Of a stretch of 33,022 nucleotides of DNA, positions 18,443 through 30,163 are shown one piece after another. Position 1 is the first letter of the stretch; every line of letters begins with the position of its first letter. The DNA is taken from contig JACGCN010000123.1 in NCBI GenBank assembly GCA_014905825.1, positions 1 to 33,022 on the forward strand, read 5' to 3'. Made by a program: the position numbers and the translations under genes. Source of the DNA: Lyophyllum atratum (Eukaryota; Basidiomycota; Agaricomycetes; Agaricales; Lyophyllaceae). Below the pieces are notes generated by a model that made no database searches, was not told the DNA's origin, and was given only the letters and a program-made list of their open reading frames with translations.

Positions 18443-21400
18443 ATGTACGCAACCTCATCTCATGTCCACAATGGCCATAATCTTTCCCCGTACAACAATC
18501 ACTATCCAAACGGCCATTCCGTTCCTCAGCAGTCACCCAATCATCCCAATCCCGACCCCGCTCCGCCGCCATCCCAGCGCTCGGCATCCTCTGTACCCAA
18601 AGAGCCTATTGTTGTCGTCGGTGTACCCAGTGTGTCCATACAGAATAACCAGCTTGTCGTCGGGACCTCCCAGAGCAGTTAGTCCGATTCATACCCTGCT
18701 TTTCTCAGTTGCGTACTCATGATACATCAGTCTCGACGCGCTCGTACACCCCCCTCAAAGTCCTGGGTGATGGCTCGTTTGGCACGGTCTGGTTGTGCGA
18801 TTGGCATGGGACGTTACCCCCCAATACCCCGCTATCCCCGATGCAATGTGGAGCAGGAGCAAGACCGGAATGGGTCGGCAAACGACTTGTGGCAGTGAAA
18901 CGCATGAAGAAGCGGTGGGAAGGAGGTTGGGATGAGTGTCAAAAACTTAAGGAGCTAGAGGCGAGTACCACGTCGTATCTCTCCTGCTTCGTCCCAGCTC
19001 ATTTCCGAGGTCATAGTCCTTGCGTGCTATCCCATTTCATCCCAACATAATCCCACTTTACGATTTTTTTCTTCTACCAGCCTCAAAGGAGCTCTATTTT
19101 GTATTCGAGTCCATGGAAGGCAACTTGTATCACCTTATCAAGACGCGCAAGGGCCGACCATTGGCAGGCGGCCTCGTCGCCTCAATTTTCCAGCAAATTG
19201 TATTGGGCCTCGACCACATCCACGGCGCTGGATACTTTCATCGCGACATGAAACCAGAAAACGTCCTTGTGACCACAACCGGCCTTCACAACTACACATC
19301 AGTGTCACCTACAGCACCACCAGGCACTACGGAAGGTGATGTCGTCGCTATCATTAAACTCGCGGATTTTGGCCTCGCTCGAGAGACTAAAAGCAAGCCT
19401 CCATATACCGAATATGTCTCGACACGCTGGTACCGTGCGCCGGAGGTCCTTTTACTCAGTCGCGATTACTCAAATCCTGTCGACATGTGGGCATTAGGCA
19501 CAATAATGGCCGAGCTAGTCAACCTTCGTCCTCTGTTTCCGGGGTCTGATCAAATTGATCAGGTGGCAAGGATATGTGAAATTCTTGGGGACCCTACCGA
19601 TGAGTATGGGTTGGACTCGCACCAAGGTCCGTTGGGTGGGGGCGCTTGGCACAGAGGGATAAAAATGGCGAAAGCAGTAGGGTTTCAGTTTCCGAAGGTG
19701 ATCTATCTACAACCTCTATGTCACTGCCTGCTGATTCTCTTTTACAGATAAAACCCAAGGACATACACTCGCTTTTCGAAAGAAATGTTCCTCTCTCCCT
19801 GATCCATTGCATACGTGATCTCCTCAAGTATGACCCTGATAAACGGTTAACCAGCGGACAATGTCTTGAGCATGCATACCTCCGCGAAACAATACCCCGG
19901 AATCATATTCCCATACCCTCTGGTCTTCGTGTCACCACTACAAATTCATCTGTTACTCCCTCGTCGAACGGCAAAACTCCACATTCAATACCACCGGCGT
20001 TGCCCCGAAGCACGCCGCCCTCTCACTCCTACAACTCCCTTCCCTCACCACACTCCCACATCGATACATCTGCATCACTCCATTTCTCTGGGGCCCCTGC
20101 TACCCGTACTTCCCAGCCGGACACTGCCATCTATTCTTCCCTACATGGCTCTGGAAGCATCCAGGAGGAGCGCCGGACGCCCTATCCTCCTACATGGGGA
20201 TATTCGAATGGAAACCATGCTTCATCGCCCATTCAGAGTGACTCTCCCATGGACGTATCTCCCCACATGGAACTTTCTGAACATTACTCCGTTCAGAGGA
20301 TGGATATCCAAGGTTCTCCCATGGTGCCAGAATATCCTGCCCGGCCTAGCATCGAACCTGATCCGGTACCAGACCACGTCAATGGACACAGCACGCTTCC
20401 CTCGCAAGGCAACAAACTGGGCAAACTCAGTTCTTTGTCATTTGGCAAAAAGCACAGCAAATGGGGTCTTGGCATGTTTGGTGGAGATAAGTCACATCTA
20501 CCTCCACTCGACGAGGTGCCCATACCTTCGAGCTCTACGCCGTCGCTTAAACGCACGCAGTCTTCGAGCACAGATAGCAGGTCGTTACGGGACCTTTCTC
20601 CAGTCCGTGACGCTGCGTTGCGCACTGATAACGACCTCAAGAAGATCAAGAAGGAGGCAGAACGCGTGCAGAGGGAGGCTGAGAAGCAGAAGCGGAAACT
20701 GTTAGAGAAGAGCGGTCGAGAACAAGCGCGGGCAGTCATGCACAAGCGTAACCAGATGGTGCAAAAGACCACCAGCAACGAACTCGAGTGGGCAGGTGGT
20801 AATGAGCAACGTCTAGGGTTCTCGGAGAAAAGCAAGGTTGCATCGTCAGGGCCGATTCGTCAAAGCCAGAGTAATAATACTGGCAATATAGGGGCAACCG
20901 TTAACGCCGCGGCGGGGAGGTTCGGAGACACATCAACAGGTGACCGTGACTGGCGTGGGGTCAACGAACGAGTCTCGAAAGTCCGGCGTCGGGAGTTTGA
21001 CGATGATCATTCCATGTCATCCTCGGATGTTCATAGCATTGGTCGCATGTCCTCCATATCCTTCGCCACAGTGGACAGCGATCCTGGCCCTTCGCGAATA
21101 CGAAGTAGGCCAAGCGTTTTCGGCATTAACAGGATGACTTCTGTGTCGTCTCTGCGGACATCCTTTGACGACTTTTCACCATCTGCTCGATCGTCGAATT
21201 CCTTCTCTCTGGAAGGGCAGTTGGCGCACGATTTCCGCACTCAAGCATCCGTCAATGCAGGGCAGTTGAATGGCAGTGTATCTCCTCCACCCATGCAGCT
21301 CCTCTCGCTTTCCCCTACCCTTTCGCCTTCCCTCTCACCGTCACCTACTTGGATTCCAGTCCAACAACCGCAGGACGCTGTTTCGCAGCAGACACAATCT

Positions 21401-21757
21401 CCCCCATTCATCACCGTGCCACTGACTCATCAGAATGGATCCTACAACCCATTTGACATCAATGGACATCCACACAGTCCTTACGGCCATTCTCCACGGT
21501 TGGGGAATACACCAAAATCTGCTAAATCGAATATCAATCCAATATTCAAAGTGGTGAGTTACGAATGGGACCGTGTGGATGGTCTCGCACCTGATCATTT
21601 TGGTAAATTCGTTCAGCCACCATTGCCACCTCAAACTGGAGACAGTGTCTCGTCCAATGCACTGCCGCCATTCTCCCATTTGGACGCCATCGCAGGAGGC
21701 GAATATCCCCCGCTATCCCCGATGTCCTTTGTCACCACGCCTTCCGACGATGCTTGA
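18443..21757 (+). CDS. RCK/Ime2-like CMGC protein kinase (MAK/ICK type)
   Basis: A Ser/Thr kinase related to fungal Ime2/Crk1 and animal MAK/ICK, which act in meiosis, morphogenesis or cilia control. Four exons: 18443-18677, 18731-18960, 19017-19697, 19748-21757; 1051 aa. The kinase domain spans roughly residues 83-430, with LGDGSFGTVW, VAVKRMKKRW, FHRDMKPENVLV, LADFGLARE and the activation loop TEYVSTRWYRAPE, where TEY is the dual-phosphorylation motif. An 18-residue insert separates HRD from DFG. The long C-terminal half is Ser/Pro-rich, with a charged helix (KKIKKEAERVQREAEKQKRK) and a conserved-looking end (SYEWDRVDGLAPDHF). The second intron has a GC donor (GCGAGT at 18961). The short frame starting at 18429 is out of frame. 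Substrate and pathway are not shown by sequence. Confidence 0.9.
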
Positions 21758-22174
21758 CCTTCATTTAGACTTGACTGACTCCAACCTCACACTCCTTCAC
21801 ATTTCTTGCACATTTCGGCACCTCGTTTCGAGAACAGCATTCACTCTAACTTGCCATACTCATCGTATCATCCATTGTCCTTGGACCCAGGAGGTTGTAC
21901 CCCACGACATGCATATAATCAGCCATTGGTTCTACCTCCTGCACTTGTTCTTAATTCGAGGCATCGTATTTTTCCTTACCATACTGACTCTGTTCTCTAG
22001 TTGCACCATATCAGCCGGAAGCTACGTATAGTAGTAGACAGACCAAATGTATTTTTACGCTCACCGGCTTGTATGAAGGTCAATAATTAGAGCCCAAGGA
22101 AACTGATATCTTTTGATACGGGACTACGTGGGCTGGATGTACAAATTTCACCACTAAAATCTACTGCAACGTTA
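21758..22174. other. Convergent intergenic region
   Basis: 417 bp between the 3' ends of the kinase (+) and the complex I subunit gene (-). It should contain both 3' UTRs. No conserved frame or repeat was seen. Confidence 0.5.
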
Positions 22175-22810
22175 TCAATGGTGATGTGGTGCTTGCTCGA
22201 AACGGATGCCACTAGAACGTTCCCATATTGAGCGTCACAGCAGGAAAGGTTGGTAGTGGCCCACTTACCAATATCTGTGCGAAAAGTGGTTTTTTAGAGG
22301 ATCAGCGCACGCCCAAATGATAGCCAGAGCTTGCTACGCACCCACAAGCGCGAGCACCAGGTGCGTCCTGAAGAAATTTAATGTGAATTAAAGACTCAAA
22401 CCCCGACACTTGAAGTTCGCACCAGGTTTATGAAAATTTTGGGGTGTCCTAAGGGGCCTCCCCCTACGAGAAGGTTAGATGCATAATCTGGTTCTGCGTA
22501 GGCGGAGTCGCGCACCACCATCACAAGCAGCCCTCCGCCCGTGTACAAGTCTCACTGGCTCATTTGCAATGAGTTCCATTGCACTCAGTGGATTGGGTTG
22601 TAATTCCATCGCAGTCTGTTCAAACCGAGGGTTTGATCCCGGCGCAGGACGTGGTTGCTGACTGGAGGACCATGTCGTCGGGTAGTTCGGCGCTTGGGCA
22701 ACAGGGACGGATGGCTGTGGCTTTGCGGGAACGGACGAGGAGGATGAAACTGCACGGGTGAGGGACTTTAGAGTCTGGTTTAGCTGCGGGACGAGACGGC
22801 GACTGAGCAT
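22175..22810 (-). CDS. Complex I NDUFS6-like zinc-finger (CHCC) subunit
   Basis: A peripheral-arm accessory subunit of mitochondrial NADH:ubiquinone oxidoreductase that binds one zinc. Exons: 22810-22516, 22463-22423, 22367-22342, 22274-22269 (6 nt), 22211-22175; 405 nt, 134 aa. The N-terminus MLSRRLVPQLNQTLKSLTR is Arg/Ser-rich without acids, a mitochondrial presequence. Then come PNYPTTWSSSQQPRP, RFEQTAMELQPNPLSAMELI and the zinc module: Cys in AACDGGGGPLGH, His in GHPKIFINL, two Cys in CGYCGIRFEQ. The 6-nt exon supplies Tyr of CGYCG and parts of both neighbouring codons. The ORF also opens 22 codons upstream at 22876, but the presequence supports the ATG at 22810. Confidence 0.92.
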
Positions 22811-22928
22811 GGCGGACCGAGTGCAAGTGGTTGCAGTTAACGTGACCACGGTAAAGTCCGACGCATCTGCGTTCAACGTTACACTGGTTCAACAGGGTTC
22901 AACGCGTCCAACTCCACCTCAGCAGACC
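22811..22928. promoter_or_regulatory. Compact divergent promoter
   Basis: Only 118 bp separates the complex I subunit start (22810, -) from the preferred start of the next gene (22929, +). An alternative + start at 22809 would make the two start codons overlap as CATG at 22808-22811. Confidence 0.45.
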
Positions 22929-24699
22929 ATGCCTGGCATTCGCAAGCTCCTCGAACTTCCGTTCGGCCCTTATCCAGTCAACGAGATCCTCAGCGACAAG
23001 TTCAAAAAAGGATCAATCCTTAACTTGAAGTCGTTGCACATGGAGTGTGGTGGCTTACCCATCGGGTTCGTCGTTCCTTGTGATGTCCGGAGCCTTTAAC
23101 ATCATGGAGAGTAGGTTCGACGAGACCGAGTTTATAGTCCCACCATCTCGAACTAGTAGGATTGTGAATGAATGCCCTGAGTTCTACGGCACCCTTGAAA
23201 TCGAAAAACTCGAGTGGCTCTCGCCTCAGGGACAAGAGTGGCTCCAGCTTGACCTTCGTGCCAGAGATTCTATTTTGCACCCCTCAAGTAATCTCACCCT
23301 GTCCAAGCTATATGGCAAGCAACCAAATGAGGGATCGAGACTCTTGGTACAGGTGCATGACATAAAGAACATGTCAGCTCGGTTTATGAGTAAGAATATT
23401 ATTTTCGTTGCGCTCCATCTTATATGCTGACGATACACGAAAAAAGCCGACAGCCATCCGCTCAGTCTCATCATACATTCGAGGTACGTAGAGTTTTTCC
23501 CGATGCGCATGAATGAAGTCCTCAATTTACACAGAGACAGGATGTACAATGTCCTCTCATTGGATGTTGGGACATTCCAGGCCAGCCAGAACTTCCTGGC
23601 ACGATATCGCCTTTGGGCGTTGATTGACCACATTATCAGGACTGACCCGGCTAAGACTCCTGTTGAGGAGCGCACAATTCACTGGCTAGTGAATAGCTGT
23701 CTCCTTTATTTCAAAAATCATGACAGTCACCACGACCCATCTTCCTTCAATGTTTCTAATGACGCTGAGAGAACCAGGTCCAAACAACGGTTTCTGCGCC
23801 ATATTCCCCAAGCCGAACTCATAGGAATCTTTGCAGCCCATGCAGACTGGCTGCTTGCCCAGCAACTCGCAGCACCGAGCGCTCACACAAAACTTAACCT
23901 GGTGAAGTGGATTTCCTTCTGCAAGAGAGTTTCTAGGGCGAGACATCAGGCAAAGCGCAGAAACATCTCCTGGGGCTTACCCTATGGTGGTACAGCGAGT
24001 GAGGATCTTGACCTCTCACGATTTGGTGAGGACTCGCAATTTTGGGATAATAAACTCAGGAACGCCCAAAAACCAAAACCGAAATCTAAGCGAGTAAGTG
24101 GGCTGTCATAACTCGAACATCCGGTCGCCCTCACTGAGTTCCTGCTGTAGGTTCGCAAGTTGACACCACCCCTCGAAAACAAGTCAGTGGCGCATAAACG
24201 TCGTCAGCCTGAATTCATCTACGACTCCGACTTTTCGGAAGCCTCGACATCTGGATATTCTGACGCAACAGATGAAGACAGCACATTTGAAGACTTTGAT
24301 GTCCCCATACTCCATTCACAGCCACCCATTCTCCCTGTCGGCCGTTTTGAATGGCAGTGTCCTGATTGCAACTACACGATCGACCTCCTTAACTTGTCAA
24401 AAGAAAACTTGGAGGTGCTGCCACACGATGTCGCTCAACGCTTGCAGGAAATGTCGTGGAAGTCTGTGAGGGATGGCGATATCCAGGCATCGTTTTTCAC
24501 CATGGTTAGAGGCCATCATGTACGTCAGCTGTATCCGACGTATTCTATTGGACATCTCTGATCTGGGATACAGTGTACTGTTCAACAAGTGCCACGTCAA
24601 ATGCCACAGCGGAAGAAGAAAAAGATTGGAGTCAAACTTGAGGACCAAGATATAGATGGCTGGAGTATGCAAGGAAGTGAAAGATTACGACGACGTTAA
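22929..24699 (+). CDS. Unrecognised 510-aa protein with C-terminal Cys/His motif
   Basis: I do not recognise the family. Five exons give 1533 nt: 22929-23044, 23115-23389, 23447-24093, 24151-24519, 24574-24699. The phases agree at every junction, and exon boundaries carry good GT-AG signals. The N-terminal third (MPGIRKLLELPFGPYPVNEI ... LLVQVHDIKNM) looks like an alpha/beta fold. The middle is helical, followed by a basic stretch (KPKPKSKRVRKL) that may be a nuclear signal. An acidic Ser-rich linker (DSDFSEASTSGYSDATDEDS) follows, then FEWQCPDCNYTIDLL with a CxxC pair. About 60 residues on, MVRGHH could complete a zinc site. The C-terminus is very basic (QRKKKK, RLRRR). This suggests a nuclear protein, by composition only. 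The first intron (acceptor GAGTAG or GGAGAG) and the start (22809 or 22929) are uncertain. Confidence 0.75.
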
Positions 24700-24880
24700 C
24701 ATCGTCATCGCGCAGTGTCTTCACCCCTCTTTTTACCCAAATTGTTAGATATTTTATATTGCTCATACAAGGAACTAGACAGCGGGTGTAACAACAGTGA
24801 CGACTACCTAACAAGCCGCTCAATGCCAACAGGTACCTGTAAAAGAGTGTCATCCACTACATGCTCCTACAGACGAAAAT
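24700..24880. other. Short convergent intergenic region
   Basis: 181 bp between the stop codons of the unrecognised gene (+) and the PARP-E2 gene (-). No further feature was seen. Confidence 0.4.
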
Positions 24881-27800
24881 TCACCGCACCTGCCAGCCAT
24901 GGGTAGCAGCAGCACGCTTGTACCCAACCAAAGCTTCCTGCACACTGTAAGGTCTGTTGTTCTTGCGTTAAGAAGAGTATTTGGTACGAGAGATGACTGA
25001 CCGTTCGAAATCTGGGGAGAGTCTTGCTGGTCTTGGATCCAGGTTGGAGATGGCAAGCTTAATTTGCATAAGGACCGCGGCGATGCTATGCCAGCCCTAG
25101 TCATCAATGATCATCCATCGAAAACACCATACGAACACACCTATAGCTCGGAAGCCACCCTTTTTATGGGATTTCGTTGACGCATGCCACTACCCAAGAT
25201 GCGGAATAAACTTACCATCGGAAGTAAGGAGGTCCATACAAATTGATCCACCTGATCTAGCAGTGTCAATGCAAGCTTGACTATGAGTACAGAAATGCAT
25301 ACACACCTCCTGTTACATGTCCACCACCGCCTTGAATGAATGGTAAGAAGCGCGGGGTTATAATTCTAAAAAAGGGGGGAGCGTTTGGAAATGTAGGCGG
25401 GAATCGAATCTCGAATAAAATCGAGTTCAAATTCCTTAAACGAGAGGAGAAATGAGTGCAGCATAATGTCGTATGGGATGGGACGCACCTAGCCTTCAAA
25501 TCTCTTGCGATGGGGAGATCCTCCTCAAATGAATGCATCTCAACGATCCACTGGAAGAGATTATCGCCAATGAGATCAGGGGGCATATACCATCCAAGCT
25601 CCTTCAGGCTTTTCGAGCTGTCCTGCTCCTTGAGCATTGCCTTCAGCTCCCTCTGAACAGCCATTGTCGCACTGGGGCTCGCTTCCAATGGTGGGGGCAT
25701 CAAGTTTTCAACGCTCCTCCTTACCCACTCGGAATCGTGCTTCCAGTCATTATCTTGAAATGCAGGTTTCTTTGTGGACTTTTCCTTGCCCTCAGATGCA
25801 ACAGACTTCGGGACTCTGTAGTCTTCGTCATCATCGTAGTAATCCATGTCGACGTCCATATCGGTGTCTTCCTCATCGTCGAGGATTTTGATGACCTCAG
25901 CGGCAAATGACTTGGCCTCGAATATATTCATATCTTCCACTTCGTTTTCTTCCTCATGATATTCATTTTGTCTGGCTTTAAGTAATGCATCAATTTGGTA
26001 TGAAGGCTCGGGGATCTCGATGCGCTTCTTATTGAGCGTGATAGGTTGGGCGGGATCGAGTTTCACGAGTGGATACGTGTTCTCAGGACGCCTTTTAACA
26101 AGTTCAGGGACGATGCTAGTGTCGTAACTTGATTCAACGGTGCCTTTGACCAGCAGATATCGGCTATGACGGATATAGGCAGGAAAATGGTAGAACAGGT
26201 AAAAGACTCACCACATGATCCAATGTGTATCTTTGACAACGAAATGTGGATTGTGGCTCACAAATTCGTTAGGAAGGTTGACAATTTCGGCCAGAGCCAC
26301 ACAGTTCGTTGGACATATCCTACTCTTGCGCCAAGTGGACCTCCCAGGCTGTGCATAGGTGCCCATGGATAAGCTACCTTCTTTGGCGAGATATACGCCT
26401 GCGTTCGATTAGTAAACATCGGAGAATGCAAAATCACTCGAGATATTCACCATTCCCATACGCTCTCCCGTTGGCAATGACCTCATACCAAAGGCCATGG
26501 CGAATGATCTATGAGGGATCAGATATGACCGTAGATTATGTATGTCATCTTACCGAGTGCCAGTTTCTCAGAGCTGATCCGTGGAATGCCTACGAGTGCA
26601 AGCAAAGTAAGCCTCTGACGGACGGAGTTGAGTGCTACTTACATATAGAGAAGGATATACCATCGCATTCACATTGGTTTGCTGCGCCTGAGCCACGGCT
26701 CCCCTAAATTTTGCCTCCGCGTCAGGCGAACCGACGCTGAAGCGGAATTGTCGCCAGCCAGGATCTAAATATCAGTCATAAGTCCAAGTCATAAGGAGTG
26801 AAGAGCATGCAATGTTACCAAGATTTTTTATTGATTCTTCACTAGACGTGATTTCCTCGAGATGAGCGGTGCATGACGCTACGCACCTTCGACAACATAG
26901 TTAGGAGCAGAAATCATAAATTCTGAGGAGACATACCATCGTAAGATGGACCACGCTGCTGGGAGAACATTTGGATCCAAGTCTTTCAGCTTTGGTTTAG
27001 CTTTCCCCGCCTTGACTTTTCTTTCTAGATGCTTCTTCATATCGTCGATCTGCAGGTAGTTTAGATTCGTCCAATACATATACTCACCATGAATGCACCT
27101 ACTGCTGGCAAGGTGTCTATCAGCTGTGCGATGGAAGCTCTCATCTAAAAAAAGGAGGGTGTTAGTCAGCAGGAAGAGAGATACGAGACCACAGGCCTTA
27201 TACCTTTGGCAGCGGCAAATCGTCGAAATCACACATTTCCTCCTGAGCTTGGTTGGTTTTGTGTGACGCAGATGGAGCAGAGCTACTAGCTTGCTCTTGT
27301 ATGCCAGCAGTGAGATTATGGTACTTCGGTAGTTCTTGAATTTTGCTTGCATCAGGAGGTGGTACGCGAAGGCCCAGCCCAATGGGGAGCGGTTCATTAA
27401 TGACCTGTTCTGTGGCCGCGGAGTGGGCTATTGAAACGAGAAGATCCACGGTTTTTGGGTTGTGTATGATCTCGTACTGCCATGTCCGCATGAAGGAATC
27501 AGGCACAACCTCGTATGGAAAGCAAACGAAAGACATACTTCAAGGGAAGGTCCCCGGTTTAATGAGTAATATTGGTATGCACAGAGTTTTGAATCGCAAA
27601 CGTACGGCTTGAGGGCTTCGAAGTCAGTGTTAAGCTTGTTGTGGCATACGATACAGTATCGCGGGCACAGCTGAGCGTTTTTATGAGTTAGACATAGGAA
27701 TATGGTTGATAGATACCTACGGATAAACGGCGGACGAGATAACAGAAAGCCGTGAGTGTGAGATTGACCTCATCGTTCGTCTCAAGGCCAGAGAGTGGAT

Positions 27801-29340
27801 CATGTGGCAAACTATTAGTTCGACCTAAAAAAGTTTCCTCCTCGTCAGCCGCTAAGATACCCTGAGCGGGAGTGAGTATTGAATAAGAGAACAACAAGTA
27901 GTTCCTTGCCTGTCCTTGTGTGTCGAATATGAAGTCTTCTCTTCTCTGCGTCTTTTCCATTTCAGAAAACAATAGCTCAGCTCCTGCCCACCCCAATCCA
28001 AATTTCCTTCTCAACTGGATGACTTTGAGTAGGGCATGGTCGAGCAAAGACTCAAGGGAACTGCTCAGGCTAAAACGTTCGAAGCTTCCTTCATCTTCCT
28101 CTGGTTCCATCTGAGCTGGCACTTGTGCCGTTTCTACCGAGTACTCAGCATCGAAATCGTACTCGTTCTCTTCCAGGGTGGCTGCCTTTTGAGCTTGAAT
28201 CCGAAGCTCGTCTTCGGCGTCAGATATTATCAACCCGAAGGTCCTTCCTGCGTCTTTTGCGTGCTCTTTCCCGGGCTTGTATTTCTTAGTGAGACCAACT
28301 TTAAATGTCAAATTACTGCCAGAACGCTGCGCCAGGGCGCCGTATGCACCACTCGCGTCCAGTGGAGGGTATACGCCGCGAAAGCCCGAGATGAGAAGAG
28401 TCAAATGTTGAGAGCGCGAGAGAAGACGGCGATCCCAGGCCATCAGAGCACGAGGAGGGATTGATTTCGCGAGTGTAATGACGGGTAGGGAAATTGAGAT
28501 AGCGAAATCGTCATCTGCAAAGTGTATCATTCCAGGACGATATCCTGAGGCAACGGTCTCAACAAAATTGCTTTAAAAAAATCTTCAACATCGGCCACAG
28601 TTCGAGAGTGTTGAAGATACTCACTTCTGTAGTTTCTGCAAATCTACCTTTGCCACATTGGCAGTACTCTCATGATCAAATTCATCAAACTGATCGAAAG
28701 CCTCATAGTCGTTTGTGCTGCTTTCGTCATCATCGATCTCGACATCATGAGCTTGAGATTCCTGGGGACTGCTATCTTTGTCGCCCTTCGCTAACATATC
28801 TAAGATCTTCTGGATGGTTTGCGGGATCGGTCGCGATGTGTCAGAAGCTACGCTCTCCACAAGATTGGATAGGTGAGGCGGAAGGTCTGAGTCTGGGGAG
28901 GAACAGAAAAATACATGACTTTTGGGATAATCGGAAGTGTCTTCAGGAAAGGGTTAGGGAATGAACCAGGGCCTCAAGAACAGCGCACTGACCGGATATC
29001 AAGAGACTCATGTCAAGTATATGCTGCCCACGTAGGTTGCAGGCAGTGAGGTTGATTGTGCCTTCGTCATCTCCTGCCCGTAACTCTAAAGGACAAAGCT
29101 GAATGATCCAAAGCAAGCCAGATTATTCAGGAGAATGCTGCGTACTCTTGATCCTATATCCATTCTCAGTGATGACCCGGCCGCGCATTCCCTCTCCATA
29201 TCGATCAGATCCGCCTGGTATCTACGGCGTCCCTTGAGGTGAGCATTCTTGTCGGACATCGACTTCAACCAGTGTTGCAACCCATAAGGACTATGAAGTT
29301 GATGTGTGGCATCACCGTCTACGACCATCTCATTACTCAT
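24881..29340 (-). CDS. PARP catalytic domain fused to ubiquitin-conjugating E2 domain
   Basis: Predicted ADP-ribosyltransferase plus E2. Nineteen exons, closing at 3465 nt (1154 aa): 29340-29146, 29083-28993, 28892-28625, 28570-27721, 27670-27539, 27476-27204, 27144-27088, 27049-26937, 26886-26819, 26764-26643, 26589-26554, 26508-26451, 26398-26212, 26163-25489, 25434-25307, 25251-25216, 25159-25141, 25085-25002, 24953-24881. An acidic-linker N-terminal region is followed by a Cys cluster (CPRYCIVC ... VCDSKLC, about 470-495) before YYSLNRGPSLEYEI. The PARP core has AFHGSALRNWHSIIRHGL (His near 726) and GNGVYLAKEGSLSMGTYAQ (Tyr near 757). The classical Glu position aligns with the His of DTHWIMC, suggesting mono-ADP-ribosylation or loss of activity. 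The E2 domain has HSFEEDLPIARDLK, FPPTFPNAPPFFRII and SICMDLLTSDGW (active Cys near 1089), as in UBE2Q-like enzymes. A possible in-frame GC-AG intron lies at 27909-27862. Confidence 0.9.
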
Positions 29341-30163
29341 GCTGGCGTATTGGAGGACTAGGTGTGAAGGTGTGAGGAAGAAAGGAAAAGTGATTCAAAA
29401 AGACAGTGAATGATTAAAGTGTAGGGGTGAGCGCGCGCTTAAAGCTGATCACTAAATCGTAGACAACCTTGAGAAAAAGCTGAAAAGACTCGCCAGGCAC
29501 ATGTCATTTACCTCCGAAGAGAAAGTCGGGCACTGCATCTGCCCCACTCAACAGCTCCATCAACCGTGGCTATCGCCCGCCCTTTGCCATTTTACTTATC
29601 GCTACATATCGAAAGAGCAGAAGGACCTCATTGACTCAAAAGCCGCATCGGATCGCTGACCACACGGCAATTAGTCCTGAACCTCTCAGCGCTGGTGCCA
29701 TACCTATTCATTCGACGCTGACGCCAATACTGGCGCGATGGTGCGGGGCGCCGCAGTTCTTGCCTACACGACATCCCTCAAAATTTGTAAGGTGCATGCC
29801 TGGAAACTTGTCTCCTTTCGATTCAGACCGATTCAGGTGCCAGGAAGTCTCATTGTATACAGAGAACACGATTCTAACATGCTTCAAGTCTTAATTCATT
29901 GTCTGACATTCACGTATAGGTCCAAAGACAACTAAGGAATCAGAATACAATTGAAAGGACGGTCATCGCACAATACAATGTTCGGTATTTATGAGTAACG
30001 ATCATATAATATAAGAAGACAAGAAGACAATACACCTGAGGTTAATACCACAAAAATAAGTGCCTCGTGGATTCCACGAATGAAGGAACCTGTAGATAGG
30101 ATTGGAAGAGGCGAGAAATGAGGGTCGCAGGAAGAGATGGTAGGTAGCAAGAAAGCCTCATTT
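29341..30163. other. Intergenic region upstream of the PARP-E2 gene
   Basis: 823 bp between the DCP2 stop (about 30164) and the PARP-E2 start (29340). It should hold the DCP2 3' UTR and the PARP-E2 promoter. Short frames on both strands lack conserved motifs. No repeat was noticed. Confidence 0.5.

Noticed and set aside
18429..18722. Upstream ATG frame at the kinase locus
   Set aside because: Its 97-codon frame is not in phase with the kinase domain. The ATG at 18443 gives a frame that splices cleanly.
19866..20705. 279-codon + strand frame
   Set aside because: It overlaps the kinase C-terminal exon in another frame. The kinase frame is longer and continuous to 21757.
28036..28464. 142-codon + strand frame
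   Set aside because: It is antisense to PARP-E2 exon 4, whose frame joins in phase with the exons on both sides.
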